Positions 1 to 9,814 are shown, counted from the stretch's first letter. The stretch is DNA of 64,000 bases from Polyangiaceae bacterium (GCA_025353725.1 JANXOF010000051.1:124001-188000), one strand, 5' to 3'. Translations and numbers: made by a program. The notes: generated by a model from the letters alone, not told the origin.

Positions 1-1329
1 CTTGTTGAGCATCATGCCGTAGCTGCCATGCTCGGTTTTGAACCCGCCGTTGAACGCCGCAGCAACCCGCGTATAAACTGCCGCGTCGCGCGGAATACGA
101 CCAGCGCCTGGCGGCCCAGTGAGCGGCTTTGGGTCTTCATTTCCCGCCTCGAGTGCGAGGTCGAGCTGCCGCATGTCCATCGCCACGAGCGTCACTTTTG
201 CGTAAGGCCGCGCCTCGTCAGGCCTGACGAAAGCACGATAAAACATAGGGGGCGGTGCCTCGCCACCCGACGGCGTTGGCGTCGCTTTAATCCACGGTTG
301 AGTCGGGGGGGTCCACTCGCCTTCCCCGGGCTCGGGCGTCTTCCACATCGACACCATCGGCAATGGCGGCCAGTGTCCGAGGTCTGTCGCTGCCTGCGAC
401 GCATCGAGCAAGGGTGCAGGGGTGGGCGCTTCGGCCTCGCGCGCGAAGGCGTCACCTGCGCTTGTCGCACTGAAAAGCGCCTGCTTTACGGCATCGGTCC
501 CCGCAAAGGTCTTTTCCTCGAGCCACGCCACTGGCTCGGGTCCGACCCAGGGTACCGCGCGGACGGTGTCGACGGCCCAAAAGATAAAAGGCTTCGCAAG
601 GTGGCGGCGCGCCTCGACGCGTAGTCCGCTCGAAGCATTCGGGGCGAGCTCGTTCTTCGCGAGGTCGAGACGTCCGACGCGCGTCGCGCCAAGCGAGCGA
701 ACGTCATCCGCCAGCACGATAGCGAGCGACTCTTCGGTCAGTGTAAGGCCAAGGCGTTGCGCTGGCTGCTCGAGCGTCACGTCGACGCGGCCGATGCCGT
801 TCGAGCTCCCCGTAAGTTGAAGGTTGGTGATCGCCGCCGTCGCGCGGTCAACAAGCCTTTTTGAGGCGTTTTGAGTGCCCTCCCCCTCCAAATCGAGCAC
901 GGTGACGCTCTGCTCTTGGCCGAAAGCAAAGGTCGCATACGCCGCACGCGAACCGTGAACGACGAGCGAGTGGTCATCACCGAGCAGCGTTGACGTCAGG
1001 TTGTAGGGAGAGCGCACGGTGAGAACGCGCCCCTCAGGCGACAGGCGAGCGCGCGCTCGGTAGAGGTCACGTGGACCGTTCGCGACCTCACTCGCGAGAT
1101 ACAGAACGAGCCGGCCAAACACGAAGTCTGAAACGACGCCGCCCGAAGGCTCCCAGCGCACGTCCTCCTCGCGAACGACGCCTTGCGAAGCGGAGCCGAG
1201 CATCGTCGCAAACTCCGGCATCGTAGAAGGCGCCGGCCCGCCTTCCCAGCTACCGCCGACAGCCACTGCGAGCGAGCCAAGAGACAACCCGCCGAAGAGT
1301 GCGCCCCGTCCGCGAGGGAACCTAGCCAA
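1..1329 (-). CDS. Phosphodiester glycosidase (NAGPA-like) family protein, 5' part only
   Basis: The reading frame is open from a TTG at 1329 to the left edge of the window, so about 443 residues are visible and the C-terminus is missing. The N-terminus reads LARFPRGRGALFGGLSLG, a basic stretch plus a hydrophobic stretch, so export is likely. About 420 residues in, the motif AAFNGGFKTEHGSYGMM matches the start of the phosphodiester glycosidase (NAGPA/DUF2233) fold, where an FNGGF-type turn lies near the active site. The preceding 400 residues are beta-rich and not recognised. The start overlaps the stop of the upstream pseudouridine synthase by 8 bases, which suggests translational coupling. 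The TTG start is inferred, because no ATG or GTG fits. The family call rests on one motif, while the coding status is clear from the long open frame and its composition. Confidence 0.72.
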   Translation of the reverse strand, partial: MARFPRGRGALFGGLSLGSLAVAVGGSWEGGPAPSTMPEFATMLGSASQGVVREEDVRWEPSGGVVSDFVFGRLVLYLASEVANGPRDLYRARARLSPEGRVLTVRSPYNLTSTLLGDDHSLVVHGSRAAYATFAFGQEQSVTVLDLEGEGTQNASKRLVDRATAAITNLQLTGSSNGIGRVDVTLEQPAQRLGLTLTEESLAIVLADDVRSLGATRVGRLDLAKNELAPNASSGLRVEARRHLAKPFIFWAVDTVRAVPWVGPEPVAWLEEKTFAGTDAVKQALFSATSAGDAFAREAEAPTPAPLLDASQAATDLGHWPPLPMVSMWKTPEPGEGEWTPPTQPWIKATPTPSGGEAPPPMFYRAFVRPDEARPYAKVTLVAMDMRQLDLALEAGNEDPKPLTGPPGAGRIPRDAAVYTRVAAAFNGGFKTEHGSYGMMLNK

Positions 1330-2254
1330 GGAGCCTCGCCATGTCCTCGGGCAATTCCGACGTGACGTCGAACGCGAGCTCCGGATCGCCTCCACCGTTG
1401 TAAGAGACGCGCGCCGCGTGGAGGGCGTGGCGATCTAGCCCCGCCACCGCAGGTCCGCCGTAGAGGACGTCACCGGCAAGCGGATGCTCGATAGCGGCAA
1501 AGTGCGCGCGAAGCTGATGGCGAACCGCGCGCGCAGCCTCGGCACGCACGAGTGCCCAGGGGCCCACGCGGCGCTCGACGCGGTACGTCGTCACGGCGGG
1601 TCGGGGCGCATAACGCATAACATCCCGGGGATGGATACACGGGTAAACCCTCCGCTTGTCCTTCGGGTGATTCGTTATCGGGTACTCTATCGTGCCTTGA
1701 TCGGGCAGACTCTCGGAGGCGCAGACGAGAAGGTATTCTTTTGCTATTTTCTCCGCTTGGAGTGCGTCTCGCAGCGCGTCAAAGGCATCGGTCGTCCGAG
1801 CCACGACAACAAGTCCTGAAGTCTCGTTGTCCAAGCGATGAACCATCCCGGGCTCACGTGCGGAGTACCCAACCCCCACCAGCTCCGGGTAGCGACCCGC
1901 TAGAGCATTGGCGAGCGTGCCTGTCTCGTCGGCCCGAAGCGGCGCCGTCGGCTGCCCTGCCGGTTTATCGACAACGAGAACACACGCGTTTTGGTGGCGT
2001 ACCGTCAACGCCGCTCCCGCCTCGGGCAACGCGGGTGCGTCCTCCACGCCGAACATCGCGGCGTCGACCACGATCCGATCGCCCTCCTGCACTGTGCCGC
2101 CTTTCGCGACGACGCGCCCGTTGACGCTGACGGCACGCTCTTCAATGGCTCGCTTGACGCGCGCGCGAGAGGCGCCTTCGACGAGCTCTACGACCGCCTT
2201 ATCAAGCCTTGCCCCATTCAACTCACTTGTGACCGTGACCTCGAGCTTCGTCAT
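1322..2254 (-). CDS. RluA/RluD-family 23S rRNA pseudouridine synthase
   Basis: This 310-residue protein isomerises uridine to pseudouridine in structured RNA, most likely large-subunit rRNA. Residues 1-70 form an S4 RNA-binding domain (LDKAVVELV, then AVSVNGRVV). The catalytic domain carries the family signature HRLDNETSGLVVVA with the nucleophilic Asp, and later VRHQLRAHFA, the RLU-type RhQIRvH motif. Length and order match RluD rather than the shorter RluA. It is the last complete gene of the left-hand minus-strand series and its stop overlaps the start of the next gene. The exact target uridine cannot be told from sequence. A second RluA-type gene lies at 36444-37415. Confidence 0.93.
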   Translation of the reverse strand: MTKLEVTVTSELNGARLDKAVVELVEGASRARVKRAIEERAVSVNGRVVAKGGTVQEGDRIVVDAAMFGVEDAPALPEAGAALTVRHQNACVLVVDKPAGQPTAPLRADETGTLANALAGRYPELVGVGYSAREPGMVHRLDNETSGLVVVARTTDAFDALRDALQAEKIAKEYLLVCASESLPDQGTIEYPITNHPKDKRRVYPCIHPRDVMRYAPRPAVTTYRVERRVGPWALVRAEAARAVRHQLRAHFAAIEHPLAGDVLYGGPAVAGLDRHALHAARVSYNGGGDPELAFDVTSELPEDMARLLG

Positions 2255-2289
2255 TCCCGACGGAACCTAGTACTGAGCGAGCGAAGTTC

Positions 2290-3828
2290 CTACTTGGTTC
2301 CCGATCCGGCCGGCGACTCGCTAGCGCTGCCGTCGTTCGCAAGGGTCCCGACGGTAGGCTCCACCACAGACGCCAATCCGAGAGGCGCCGACTCAGCGTG
2401 AGGCGCGGGACTAGGCAGCGTGGGCACTGAAGCCGGCACGGAAGGCGAAGGGGCTCGGACGGACGAGACGGGAATAGCCTTCGCGGCTCGAGCCATCCCA
2501 TGGCCGGAGGCTGCACGTGTCCCCGCGGTATCCTCGGGCGCGGAGATAACGATAAATGACGGCGCCTCTGAAGGGCCTGTCGGCGCTGCAGAGGCGGACG
2601 CCGGCGGTGACAAATCGTGCTCCGCAGCCGCGCGCGGGGGCGGTTCGCTTCCCGCCAGCGAAAACCCGATGAGCACGATAGCCACAGCCATCGCGAGCAG
2701 CCCGATGGCAAGCGCAAGCGGAGGCACGCCTTTGGAGGGATGTCGGCGCGACGTCGACGAAACCGGTGGCGCACCTTCGGACGGCTTCGAGGAGCGCCGC
2801 GCCGACGTCTCGGCAAGCGTGGAGCTCGCCTCGTGAAGGGACGCGCGAGCAGCGGGTGGATACGTCACCCGCATGGGTCCGGACATCGACAGTGTGCCTA
2901 ATGCAGTCTCGGTTTCGTCCGCCATGACGTCGTCGAAGACCTTGAGGTCACGCATCGTCGGCATGGCAGTCACGACCGCAGTCCGGAACGCAATCCGCAT
3001 GGTTTGGACGTCCGGCCATCGGTCGGCTTTGTCGAATGCGAGGGCGCGATCGATCACCAACCCGATGCGTCCGTCCACCGCATTCGCGACGCTCGACAAC
3101 GCCCGAGCAGGCTTTGAGGCCGCCGTAAGCAGTTGTGCATGCGGATCGCGGCAAGAATGCACGTGTTCGCCCGAGAGCAGCGTGAAGATCATCGCACCCA
3201 GCGACCAGACGTCCGACTGCGCGTCCACCTCGTCGCGCGCTCCTCTCGCCTGCTCGGGCGACATGAAAGCGGGCGTGCCAATCACAAGGCCTTGCAAGCT
3301 GATGGGAGAGCCCGGATTTCGATCAAAGATGCGCGCAGTCCCGAAATCGAGGAGCTTTAGCACCCCGCGCTTTGTAAGGAATACGTTCTGCGGTTTCAAA
3401 TCGCGATGAACGATCCCAGCCGCGTGAACCGCAGCGACAGCACTCATCAATTCCTCGACGACCTCCGCAAAGTCCTCAATCGCGAGGCGCCCATCCATCC
3501 GAACACGTCGCTCTTCAAGCGTCTCGCCTTCGAGAAGCTCGAGAACGAGGTAGACAGACCCATCTTCGGTCATTCCGTCATCGCGGATCGGGACGACGGC
3601 ACGATGCTTGATGGCGTTCGCGATTCCAGCTTCGCGTAGGAAGCGTTCAGTCCGCGAGGGTTCCGCGCAGAGAGCAAGGTGAAGAACCTTGAGTGCCGCA
3701 CGATGGCCATTGCGGTGCGTCGCCGCATAAACCGCAGAGGTCGCCCCCCATCCAAGGAGCGCGTCGATGCGCCAGCGGCCATCGACGACCGAACCTAATC
3801 GTTTTTCGTACTTCTCACGTTCGCGCAT
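2290..3828 (-). CDS. Eukaryote-like Ser/Thr protein kinase, single transmembrane helix
   Basis: This 512-residue Hanks-type kinase has an N-terminal cytoplasmic catalytic domain. Visible motifs are the glycine loop GWGATSAVY (26-34), lysine 47 in AALKVL, the catalytic loop HRDLKPQN (141-148), DFG (161-163) and the activation-segment end MSPEQ (about 189-193), so it should be active. A Ser/Pro-rich linker follows, then one hydrophobic helix at about 369-391, then a Pro/Ala/Ser-rich extracytoplasmic tail with no recognised sensor domain. I start at ATG 3828, where the family N-terminus begins; a GTG at 3870 would add 14 residues. It lies 103 bases downstream of the HD/PATAN gene and shares strand and probably transcript with it and with the larger kinase upstream. 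Confidence 0.92.
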   Translation of the reverse strand: MREREKYEKRLGSVVDGRWRIDALLGWGATSAVYAATHRNGHRAALKVLHLALCAEPSRTERFLREAGIANAIKHRAVVPIRDDGMTEDGSVYLVLELLEGETLEERRVRMDGRLAIEDFAEVVEELMSAVAAVHAAGIVHRDLKPQNVFLTKRGVLKLLDFGTARIFDRNPGSPISLQGLVIGTPAFMSPEQARGARDEVDAQSDVWSLGAMIFTLLSGEHVHSCRDPHAQLLTAASKPARALSSVANAVDGRIGLVIDRALAFDKADRWPDVQTMRIAFRTAVVTAMPTMRDLKVFDDVMADETETALGTLSMSGPMRVTYPPAARASLHEASSTLAETSARRSSKPSEGAPPVSSTSRRHPSKGVPPLALAIGLLAMAVAIVLIGFSLAGSEPPPRAAAEHDLSPPASASAAPTGPSEAPSFIVISAPEDTAGTRAASGHGMARAAKAIPVSSVRAPSPSVPASVPTLPSPAPHAESAPLGLASVVEPTVGTLANDGSASESPAGSGTK

Positions 3829-3931
3829 CGGAGCCCGGAACTTTTCCTGCGAGCCCAGTCTTGCACACACAAATCACGGGCCGCAAGGGAGTGACTGTCG
3901 GACAGCCGACTCAATTTCACCGCAAACGTCT

Positions 3932-6709
3932 TTACGACTGCGACTCCTCATCCTCCGCGTCAGCGACACGTGTGTTCGGCATGGTGACGGCAGGTGGTTT
4001 CGACGGCGGATTCGACGGACGGGCAAGCTTGCTCGGCAGGGGAGGTGCGGGTCGCATCAGGTTTGTAGAGGCGTCGACGCGACGCAGTCGCGGAGGAGAG
4101 CGTGGCACCGACGCTGGTGGAGCTCCACTGACCGGCGCCGCCGCGCCCGAAGGAACGCGCGCCGCCGCTCCGCCTGGTCGCAAGGGCCTTGCCGCCCTCG
4201 GCGCCATGGGTCCTTTTTCTTGGCCCTCGAACGCAAACTGCCTCGTGACTGCGAGGGAGTACACGAGCGACGACACCACCGACTCGTCGGCAACGGCGCG
4301 CTCGAGCAGGAAGCCAAACGGAACGCTCTCCGCACGGATGACCGCGAGCGTCGCCTGCTCAAGGGGCAAAAGCGCAAGCTCTGAGAGGTCTGCTTCCCCA
4401 TGGATCCGCAACGGATGCTGGCGGATGCGATTCAGAGTGGCTCGAACACGGGCGCGATCGGTCCATGGACGCACGCTCGCAAGGACAGGACTGATGGGGC
4501 ACCCCTGCGGGCCCGCCTTACCGCCCCACCCGTCCAGCAAGTCGACCCCCCGGTAGTACGCGTAGGTCATCTCCGGCGAGAGATTGGCGAGGTGAGCGAT
4601 TCGCTCGAGGATTTGCGCCTCGAGCGCCCAAGCAAGCGCCTCTGGAGACACGAGCGCTCGACCGACAAGGTATTCACCGAGAAGCATACCGTGACGCCCA
4701 GCCGCAACGACCGCCTGCTCCATCGCGTTCGCCTCGACCATTCCACCTCCCGCGAGGACTTCGCCGAGAAGCGCAACCTGCGCGCACACGCGAACTTTAG
4801 CGGGAACTCCGTTGACAAAGTGAAGGGTCTCGTCGCCGCCACTACCGTGGATAATGACGCTTCCTGAAAGCGCGTGGTCAAGCATGTAGACGAGGACATG
4901 CGGGAGCGGAGTAGCGCCGAAGGTGCCGCGCGCCGTAGCCTCCGCGCTTTCGCGACGCACCGAAGGGCGTGCTGTCAGTCGCTGGGCGAGCTCATCGTCT
5001 TCCTCAACCCCGACAGCGAGCGACGGCGAACCGTCGGTCTCCTCTGCGGACACGGGATGGAGCGAATCTCGGATCATGCGGCCCATCGCTGCAGCAACGG
5101 CCGAAGGGGTTGAGCCGATGGCCGAGGACGAGCTGACTTCGTCTCGAGCCCTTCGCGAACGCGGACTCTCCGCCTTCGCGGCGCCACTCGACTCGGGTAC
5201 CACGTCGTCCCACCCCTCATCATGCGCGCGCTCGTCGGTCTGCGCCTCAAGCCGAGCGTTTGCACGCCAGCCGTCGATCCGGATGACGCGCTCTACACGG
5301 CGCGAAGCATCCTCACGCATCTCGATTTCGAGCGGAGCGACCGGCTCTCCATTCGGGCCTGCGAGGAGCCGCACACGCGGCTTGTCTAGGGGGTCGCGAG
5401 GACTTCGGACAACAGCAGCCATTTCGCCGGTCGAGAGCAGAACTACCGTTCCTATCGGAATCAAACCGAGTGCGGAAACAAGCATTCGCAGAACGACTTG
5501 ACCCTGGGAGTCCTGAAGCTGTTCGGCCAAGGTGACCACGGCGTCGTCGGGCGCGGGCGGAACGAGTCCGGGTAGGGGCGTAAGCAAATCGTTGTAGAGG
5601 CGCGCGACAGCAATGACCTTCGCATGGAGCGTGGGCGCCCGCGCTCCCCAGTATACGGGGCCAAGCCACGTCTCGCGGCGAAGCCAAAGCGCCTCGAAAG
5701 CGAGCACGGTGCGGGTAATCGACGGCTCGTTCACGCGCCCCAGCGCGGTCAGCACGGCGGCAGCTCCCGCGGCGAGGCGATCTTCCTGGTCCTCTGAAAG
5801 AGTGGTCGGCCCGACCATCCCCGGAATGTCGGGTTCGTCGGCACTCGACAGGGCCATCGCGCGCGGGCGGGCAACATCATGCATCATGGCCGCCATCGCA
5901 ATCTGCGAGAGAATCGCACGGTCTGAGGTCACCTCGCGCGACATGGCCACGGCCAAAATCGCGGTGTTGACGGCCCGCCCTGCTTCATCAAAGTTCGCAT
6001 TTCGTACTTCGGTGACGCCCAAAAAAGCAGGCGTGGAACCTTCGGACAAGTCCACGAGGCTTTGCGCAATACGCTTTATCCGACGAGGCAGAATGTACCG
6101 ACTCGCGTGCAGGTCTTCAAAGAACCTACGCATAACGACGACGGCAGAGGCATAGGTGCGAACGATGCGCTCGTCCGAGCTCAGGGTTTCGAGCTCAAGG
6201 CCACGAAGCCGTGCCGCGTCGGCGACAGGCCGAAGGCGAATTTTCGAGGTCGCGAGAACAGACTCCGCGCCTCCCGATCCACGCGCCGAGACGGGACTCG
6301 CCGTCCGGTAGCTCGACGAGATGTGTTCCGCAAAGGCGCGCAGCTCGTCGCGGGTTAAATCACGTTGAATCGAGAGTTCGGATCCGCCTAACTTCTCGAA
6401 AAGATCAGCTAATTCACTCGCAACTTCGTACGTTCCTCGCGAGCCTTTGAGAAGTTGACCGGCCACGAAAATCGCCTTGTGCGCGAACATGACATTGACG
6501 TTCGAACCCGAGCGAAGGCAGTAGTCACCGATGATTTGATGCGTTTGTTCAAGCTGCCGGGTAAATGCCTGGTTGGTCAGGTCATGGAGTTGAGCGAGCT
6601 TCGCCAAGCGGTAAATCGCGACGACGACGCCCGCGCCAAGCTCGCGCGCGTGCTCGCGCCGCACGCCCTCGCCGGCATCGTTCGTCACGATGTCGAGCTT
6701 CATCGTCAT
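3932..6709 (-). CDS. Degenerate HD-domain protein with C-terminal PATAN/DUF4388-like domain
   Basis: This is a 925-residue cytoplasmic protein. Residues about 230-300 resemble an HD or HD-GYP phosphohydrolase: RAVNTAILAVAMSREV followed by MMHDVARPR. The first metal-binding His of the family appears to be Arg and no GYP motif is visible, so catalysis is doubtful. An Ala/Ser-rich linker (about 500-590) leads to a C-terminal region with GTFGATPLPHVLVYML and FVNGVPAKV, the pattern of the PATAN/DUF4388 regulatory domain common in myxobacteria. The tail is Pro-rich and basic. Its ATG overlaps the stop of the upstream kinase as ATGA, so the two are translationally coupled. I infer a regulatory partner or substrate of the flanking Ser/Thr kinases; no specific ligand can be assigned. 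Confidence 0.8.
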   Translation of the reverse strand: MTMKLDIVTNDAGEGVRREHARELGAGVVVAIYRLAKLAQLHDLTNQAFTRQLEQTHQIIGDYCLRSGSNVNVMFAHKAIFVAGQLLKGSRGTYEVASELADLFEKLGGSELSIQRDLTRDELRAFAEHISSSYRTASPVSARGSGGAESVLATSKIRLRPVADAARLRGLELETLSSDERIVRTYASAVVVMRRFFEDLHASRYILPRRIKRIAQSLVDLSEGSTPAFLGVTEVRNANFDEAGRAVNTAILAVAMSREVTSDRAILSQIAMAAMMHDVARPRAMALSSADEPDIPGMVGPTTLSEDQEDRLAAGAAAVLTALGRVNEPSITRTVLAFEALWLRRETWLGPVYWGARAPTLHAKVIAVARLYNDLLTPLPGLVPPAPDDAVVTLAEQLQDSQGQVVLRMLVSALGLIPIGTVVLLSTGEMAAVVRSPRDPLDKPRVRLLAGPNGEPVAPLEIEMREDASRRVERVIRIDGWRANARLEAQTDERAHDEGWDDVVPESSGAAKAESPRSRRARDEVSSSSAIGSTPSAVAAAMGRMIRDSLHPVSAEETDGSPSLAVGVEEDDELAQRLTARPSVRRESAEATARGTFGATPLPHVLVYMLDHALSGSVIIHGSGGDETLHFVNGVPAKVRVCAQVALLGEVLAGGGMVEANAMEQAVVAAGRHGMLLGEYLVGRALVSPEALAWALEAQILERIAHLANLSPEMTYAYYRGVDLLDGWGGKAGPQGCPISPVLASVRPWTDRARVRATLNRIRQHPLRIHGEADLSELALLPLEQATLAVIRAESVPFGFLLERAVADESVVSSLVYSLAVTRQFAFEGQEKGPMAPRAARPLRPGGAAARVPSGAAAPVSGAPPASVPRSPPRLRRVDASTNLMRPAPPLPSKLARPSNPPSKPPAVTMPNTRVADAEDEESQS

Positions 6710-9700
6710 GCGGTGGACACTCCACCGTCGGGCTCACTTAAGCGCTGACCAATCAATCGTGCGGCCGCCTTGGCCGTAGCCCGAGTCTCCTCGGAGACGC
6801 CCCACCGAGACAGCGAGAGCTCGTGGAGCGCGGCCCCTATGGAACGAGAGCAAGAAAATTCACCGAGGACCTCAGCGGCTAGCGAGCGCGTGGCTTCGCG
6901 GCTCGCGCTTACGAGAACGCCACTTTTCTTCGCAAGATCCATCACGAGGGTTTCGCCGCGTTCGGGCACGAGAAGAATAGCCGCCCGCAGAAGCGCACGT
7001 CGCTCATCGCTACCAAGCTCGCCAAAGCCCTTCCCGTTGATCATGCGCGCGACGGAGACCCACAGGTTTCGCATCTGGTAGCGCGTAATCGTGGAGAGAG
7101 CGACGAGCCGTACGATAGCCGACGGGTTGTCAAGCCACGTGGAGAGTTCCTGCTCGGCCTGCTCAGCCGACGACGCAAGAACAACACGTGCCTCGATTCG
7201 CGCGACGATGTCCTCGCTTTGGGCGAGGCGAGAGAGAGCCTCGTGTGCGGCGCGCGTCCCGGATCGTGCGAAGACCTGCAGCAGCATCGCGACGGTTTCG
7301 GCACAGCTTCCAGGGACAGCTGAGGCGACCTCTCCCTCTCGCCCGGCAAAAAAACGTTCAATGAAAAGCACGAGTTCAATTCGGAGTTCGGGCTGAGAAG
7401 CCTCGCGCACCCTCGAAAGGACGGTAGGAAGTTCGATGGCGCCGAGCGACGCTAGCACCCCACGGAACGCGCCGAGGGCGCTTGGGTCCTGCTCGAGCAC
7501 GTTGAGCGAGATTTCGAGTGTCTCGCCGCCAAACATCGCGTTGGTCAGTGCGGAAGCAAGCTTGCCCACGTTGTCTGCGTTTTGGACGCGCTGACCAAGC
7601 CGCCCAAGAAGCGCCTCGCGCAAGTGAAGTGCAACGCCGAGGCGGCCGGCTACGGCAAGGTCCGTGGCGGACTTCCGGAGCGACGCGAGCACCAAAGGCG
7701 CATCGCGGTTTGCGGCAGAATCGAGATAGCCTTCGACGAGCGCGTCGACGTACCGCTCGCTCCACTGCTCGCGCGAAAGGTCGAGTTCCTTTTGCAGGGC
7801 TTCGCGAGACGGCGCATCGATGGCGAAGGGTGACTGCGGACGGAGGGATCCAAGGACCGCGCCGTTTGTCGACAGCGACATTGCGTGCGCCTCAACGCGA
7901 TTCATTTGATTTTGCGCAGCCCGAACGGCGAGGTCTTCGATTTGGTCCGCCTCGCCGTAGAACGCCTCGCGTTCCTTCGCGTCGCCTTCCGCGAACGCGT
8001 CCACGACTTCATATTTCACGTGCGAAAACGCCTTTTCCCAGAAGGCTGCGGCAAGGTCGTCTTCTGGAGGAAGGTCGCGTCCTGGGTCGACGAGAAAAAG
8101 AGCGAAGAGCTCACGCAGTTCTTCAAGCGTAATTCCACGGTCGATGCCGAGCGTACGTACCCCACACGCGAAAAGATTGTAGGGAATCGCGTCAAATGGC
8201 GGTCCGGGCTCCCAAACCGTGTGACCGAGCGACAAGAACGAGTACGGCCTGAGCGTCCACGCGATCAAGGCCGGTTGAGACTTTAGAGTGTCGACGATCG
8301 CTTCGTAGGCGGTACGGAGCGTGCGGTCCGTCGCAGGGTGGGCCCAGCCGAACTGACGCACGCTAGGCAAGACGCGGTCGAAGTGCTTCATGAGATCTCG
8401 CAACGATTGCACGCGCGGATCGGATTCAGAAACCTCCGGAACAAGTTCAACTAACGACTCAATGCCAGCGGCGGTCTTTTCAGGAGATGTCCGCGCGACT
8501 ACCGACGGAGTAGGCCGCGGCACGTCCGACGTCGACGGCGACGCCACCGCCGGTGAGGCAACACTCGAGAGCGAGGGGTTACTCGCGCGCACGACTTGAA
8601 TGGGGGCTGGCTCGAGCAGCGCAACGACTTCTTGCGGGCGAGGCGGAGGACGAGCCTCGAGCGCATTGACATTTTCAAGCGGCATCAACTCGAGCAGTCC
8701 GCGCTGCATTTCGCGCGCATCCTGAAAGCGATTTCGACGATCCCAAGCGAGCGCTTTATCGATGCATTTGATGAGCTGAACGGGCAGGTGCGGCGCGAGA
8801 CGAGCGACCGACGGGATTGGCTTCGTCGCCGCCATGACGAGGGCTTCTTGCTCCGTGCGACCGTTGTTTATGCGCTGCCCGGTGATGAGCGCGTGCATCA
8901 TCGCGCCCATCGAGAAAATATCCGCCCGTCCGTCGAGTTGGTCCACCAGACCCATCGCCTGTTCGGGAGACATGTACGCAGGGGTCCCGAGCGCAGTGCC
9001 CGTTGCCGTACGTTCGGACGTTGCGTCGCGCATCTGTGCAACGCCAAAGTCGAGCACTTTAATTTCACCTTCATTCGTGATGAAAATATTTGCAGGTTTC
9101 AGGTCGCGATGGATGACGCGAATCGCATGGCACGACGCAAGGCAGTCAACGACGCGCTCGCAGATTTGCAAGACGCGACCAACAGCCATCGTCCGTCCCG
9201 ACTTTTTCCAGGCGCCGCGAACGGTCTCGCCCTCGAGCAGCTCCATGATGAGGAACGGATCCCCCTCCTCAGTCATGTCGTCGTCGAGCACCTGAACCGT
9301 CGCGGAGTGATTGACCTTATTGGATACATACGCCTCGCGTAGGAAACGCTCGCAGACGCCCTTTTCGCGGGCGAACTCAGCGTGAAGAATCTTCAGCGCG
9401 GCACGCTGCCCATTGCGGTGAGAGGCCGCATAAACGGCGGCCATTCCACCGACGCCAAGGAGCGCATCAACGGTCCACTTTCCCTTGATGACGGTGCCTA
9501 TCCTGACGGTAGGTCCTAGGTCATCCGAGGCTTTGGAAGGCTTCACCAGATCAGCCACTCGCCACGTACCGCCCGCCCCTGCGGACGACTCCTCTCCCTT
9601 GATACCGCACGAATCGTGAGGCACTCGGGAACCGAAAAGAAACGATCGAGCCTCAAGGGGTGGCTTACCTCCGAGGATATCGGCCTGAACAGTCGGAGGA

Positions 9701-9750
9701 CACTCTAATTTAGCTAGAGCGCGACGAGAAAACGAGGTTTCAACGTCCAC
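6706..9750 (-). CDS. Large Ser/Thr protein kinase with C-terminal HEAT-like repeats
   Basis: This 1014-residue Hanks-type kinase has the glycine loop GVGGMAAVY (99-107), lysine 120, HRDLKPAN (214-221), DFG (234-236) and MSPEQ (260-264), and appears catalytically complete. No transmembrane helix is evident, unlike the kinase at 2290-3828. After a Pro/Ser linker the rest is helical and looks like HEAT-type repeats, for example SAIVRLVALSTITRY and RSLAAEVLGEF, which could be a protein-docking surface. The GTG start at 9750 gives an 80-residue N-terminal extension; a GTG nearer GTWRVADL is a possible alternative. The stop overlaps the start of the HD/PATAN gene (ATGA). Short sequence repeats lie just upstream (9752-9814). 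Confidence 0.9.
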   Translation of the reverse strand: MDVETSFSRRALAKLECPPTVQADILGGKPPLEARSFLFGSRVPHDSCGIKGEESSAGAGGTWRVADLVKPSKASDDLGPTVRIGTVIKGKWTVDALLGVGGMAAVYAASHRNGQRAALKILHAEFAREKGVCERFLREAYVSNKVNHSATVQVLDDDMTEEGDPFLIMELLEGETVRGAWKKSGRTMAVGRVLQICERVVDCLASCHAIRVIHRDLKPANIFITNEGEIKVLDFGVAQMRDATSERTATGTALGTPAYMSPEQAMGLVDQLDGRADIFSMGAMMHALITGQRINNGRTEQEALVMAATKPIPSVARLAPHLPVQLIKCIDKALAWDRRNRFQDAREMQRGLLELMPLENVNALEARPPPRPQEVVALLEPAPIQVVRASNPSLSSVASPAVASPSTSDVPRPTPSVVARTSPEKTAAGIESLVELVPEVSESDPRVQSLRDLMKHFDRVLPSVRQFGWAHPATDRTLRTAYEAIVDTLKSQPALIAWTLRPYSFLSLGHTVWEPGPPFDAIPYNLFACGVRTLGIDRGITLEELRELFALFLVDPGRDLPPEDDLAAAFWEKAFSHVKYEVVDAFAEGDAKEREAFYGEADQIEDLAVRAAQNQMNRVEAHAMSLSTNGAVLGSLRPQSPFAIDAPSREALQKELDLSREQWSERYVDALVEGYLDSAANRDAPLVLASLRKSATDLAVAGRLGVALHLREALLGRLGQRVQNADNVGKLASALTNAMFGGETLEISLNVLEQDPSALGAFRGVLASLGAIELPTVLSRVREASQPELRIELVLFIERFFAGREGEVASAVPGSCAETVAMLLQVFARSGTRAAHEALSRLAQSEDIVARIEARVVLASSAEQAEQELSTWLDNPSAIVRLVALSTITRYQMRNLWVSVARMINGKGFGELGSDERRALLRAAILLVPERGETLVMDLAKKSGVLVSASREATRSLAAEVLGEFSCSRSIGAALHELSLSRWGVSEETRATAKAAARLIGQRLSEPDGGVSTA

Positions 9751-9751
9751 C

Positions 9752-9814
9752 GATCGCTGATCGCTGATCGAGCGTTCACTAAAGCCTCTTTAACCAACCG
9801 GTCGGTCGGTCGGT
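9752..9814. repeat. Two short tandem repeats in the 80-base gap before the large kinase gene
   Basis: In the gap between the P-type ATPase-like gene and the kinase gene there are two perfect copies of the 7-mer gatcgct (9752-9765, followed by a partial copy) and four copies of the tetramer cggt (9799-9814). They sit directly 5' of the kinase start on the minus strand. Four-base repeats can vary in number by slippage; this one is outside the reading frame, so any effect would be on expression. A functional role is inference only. Confidence 0.6.
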
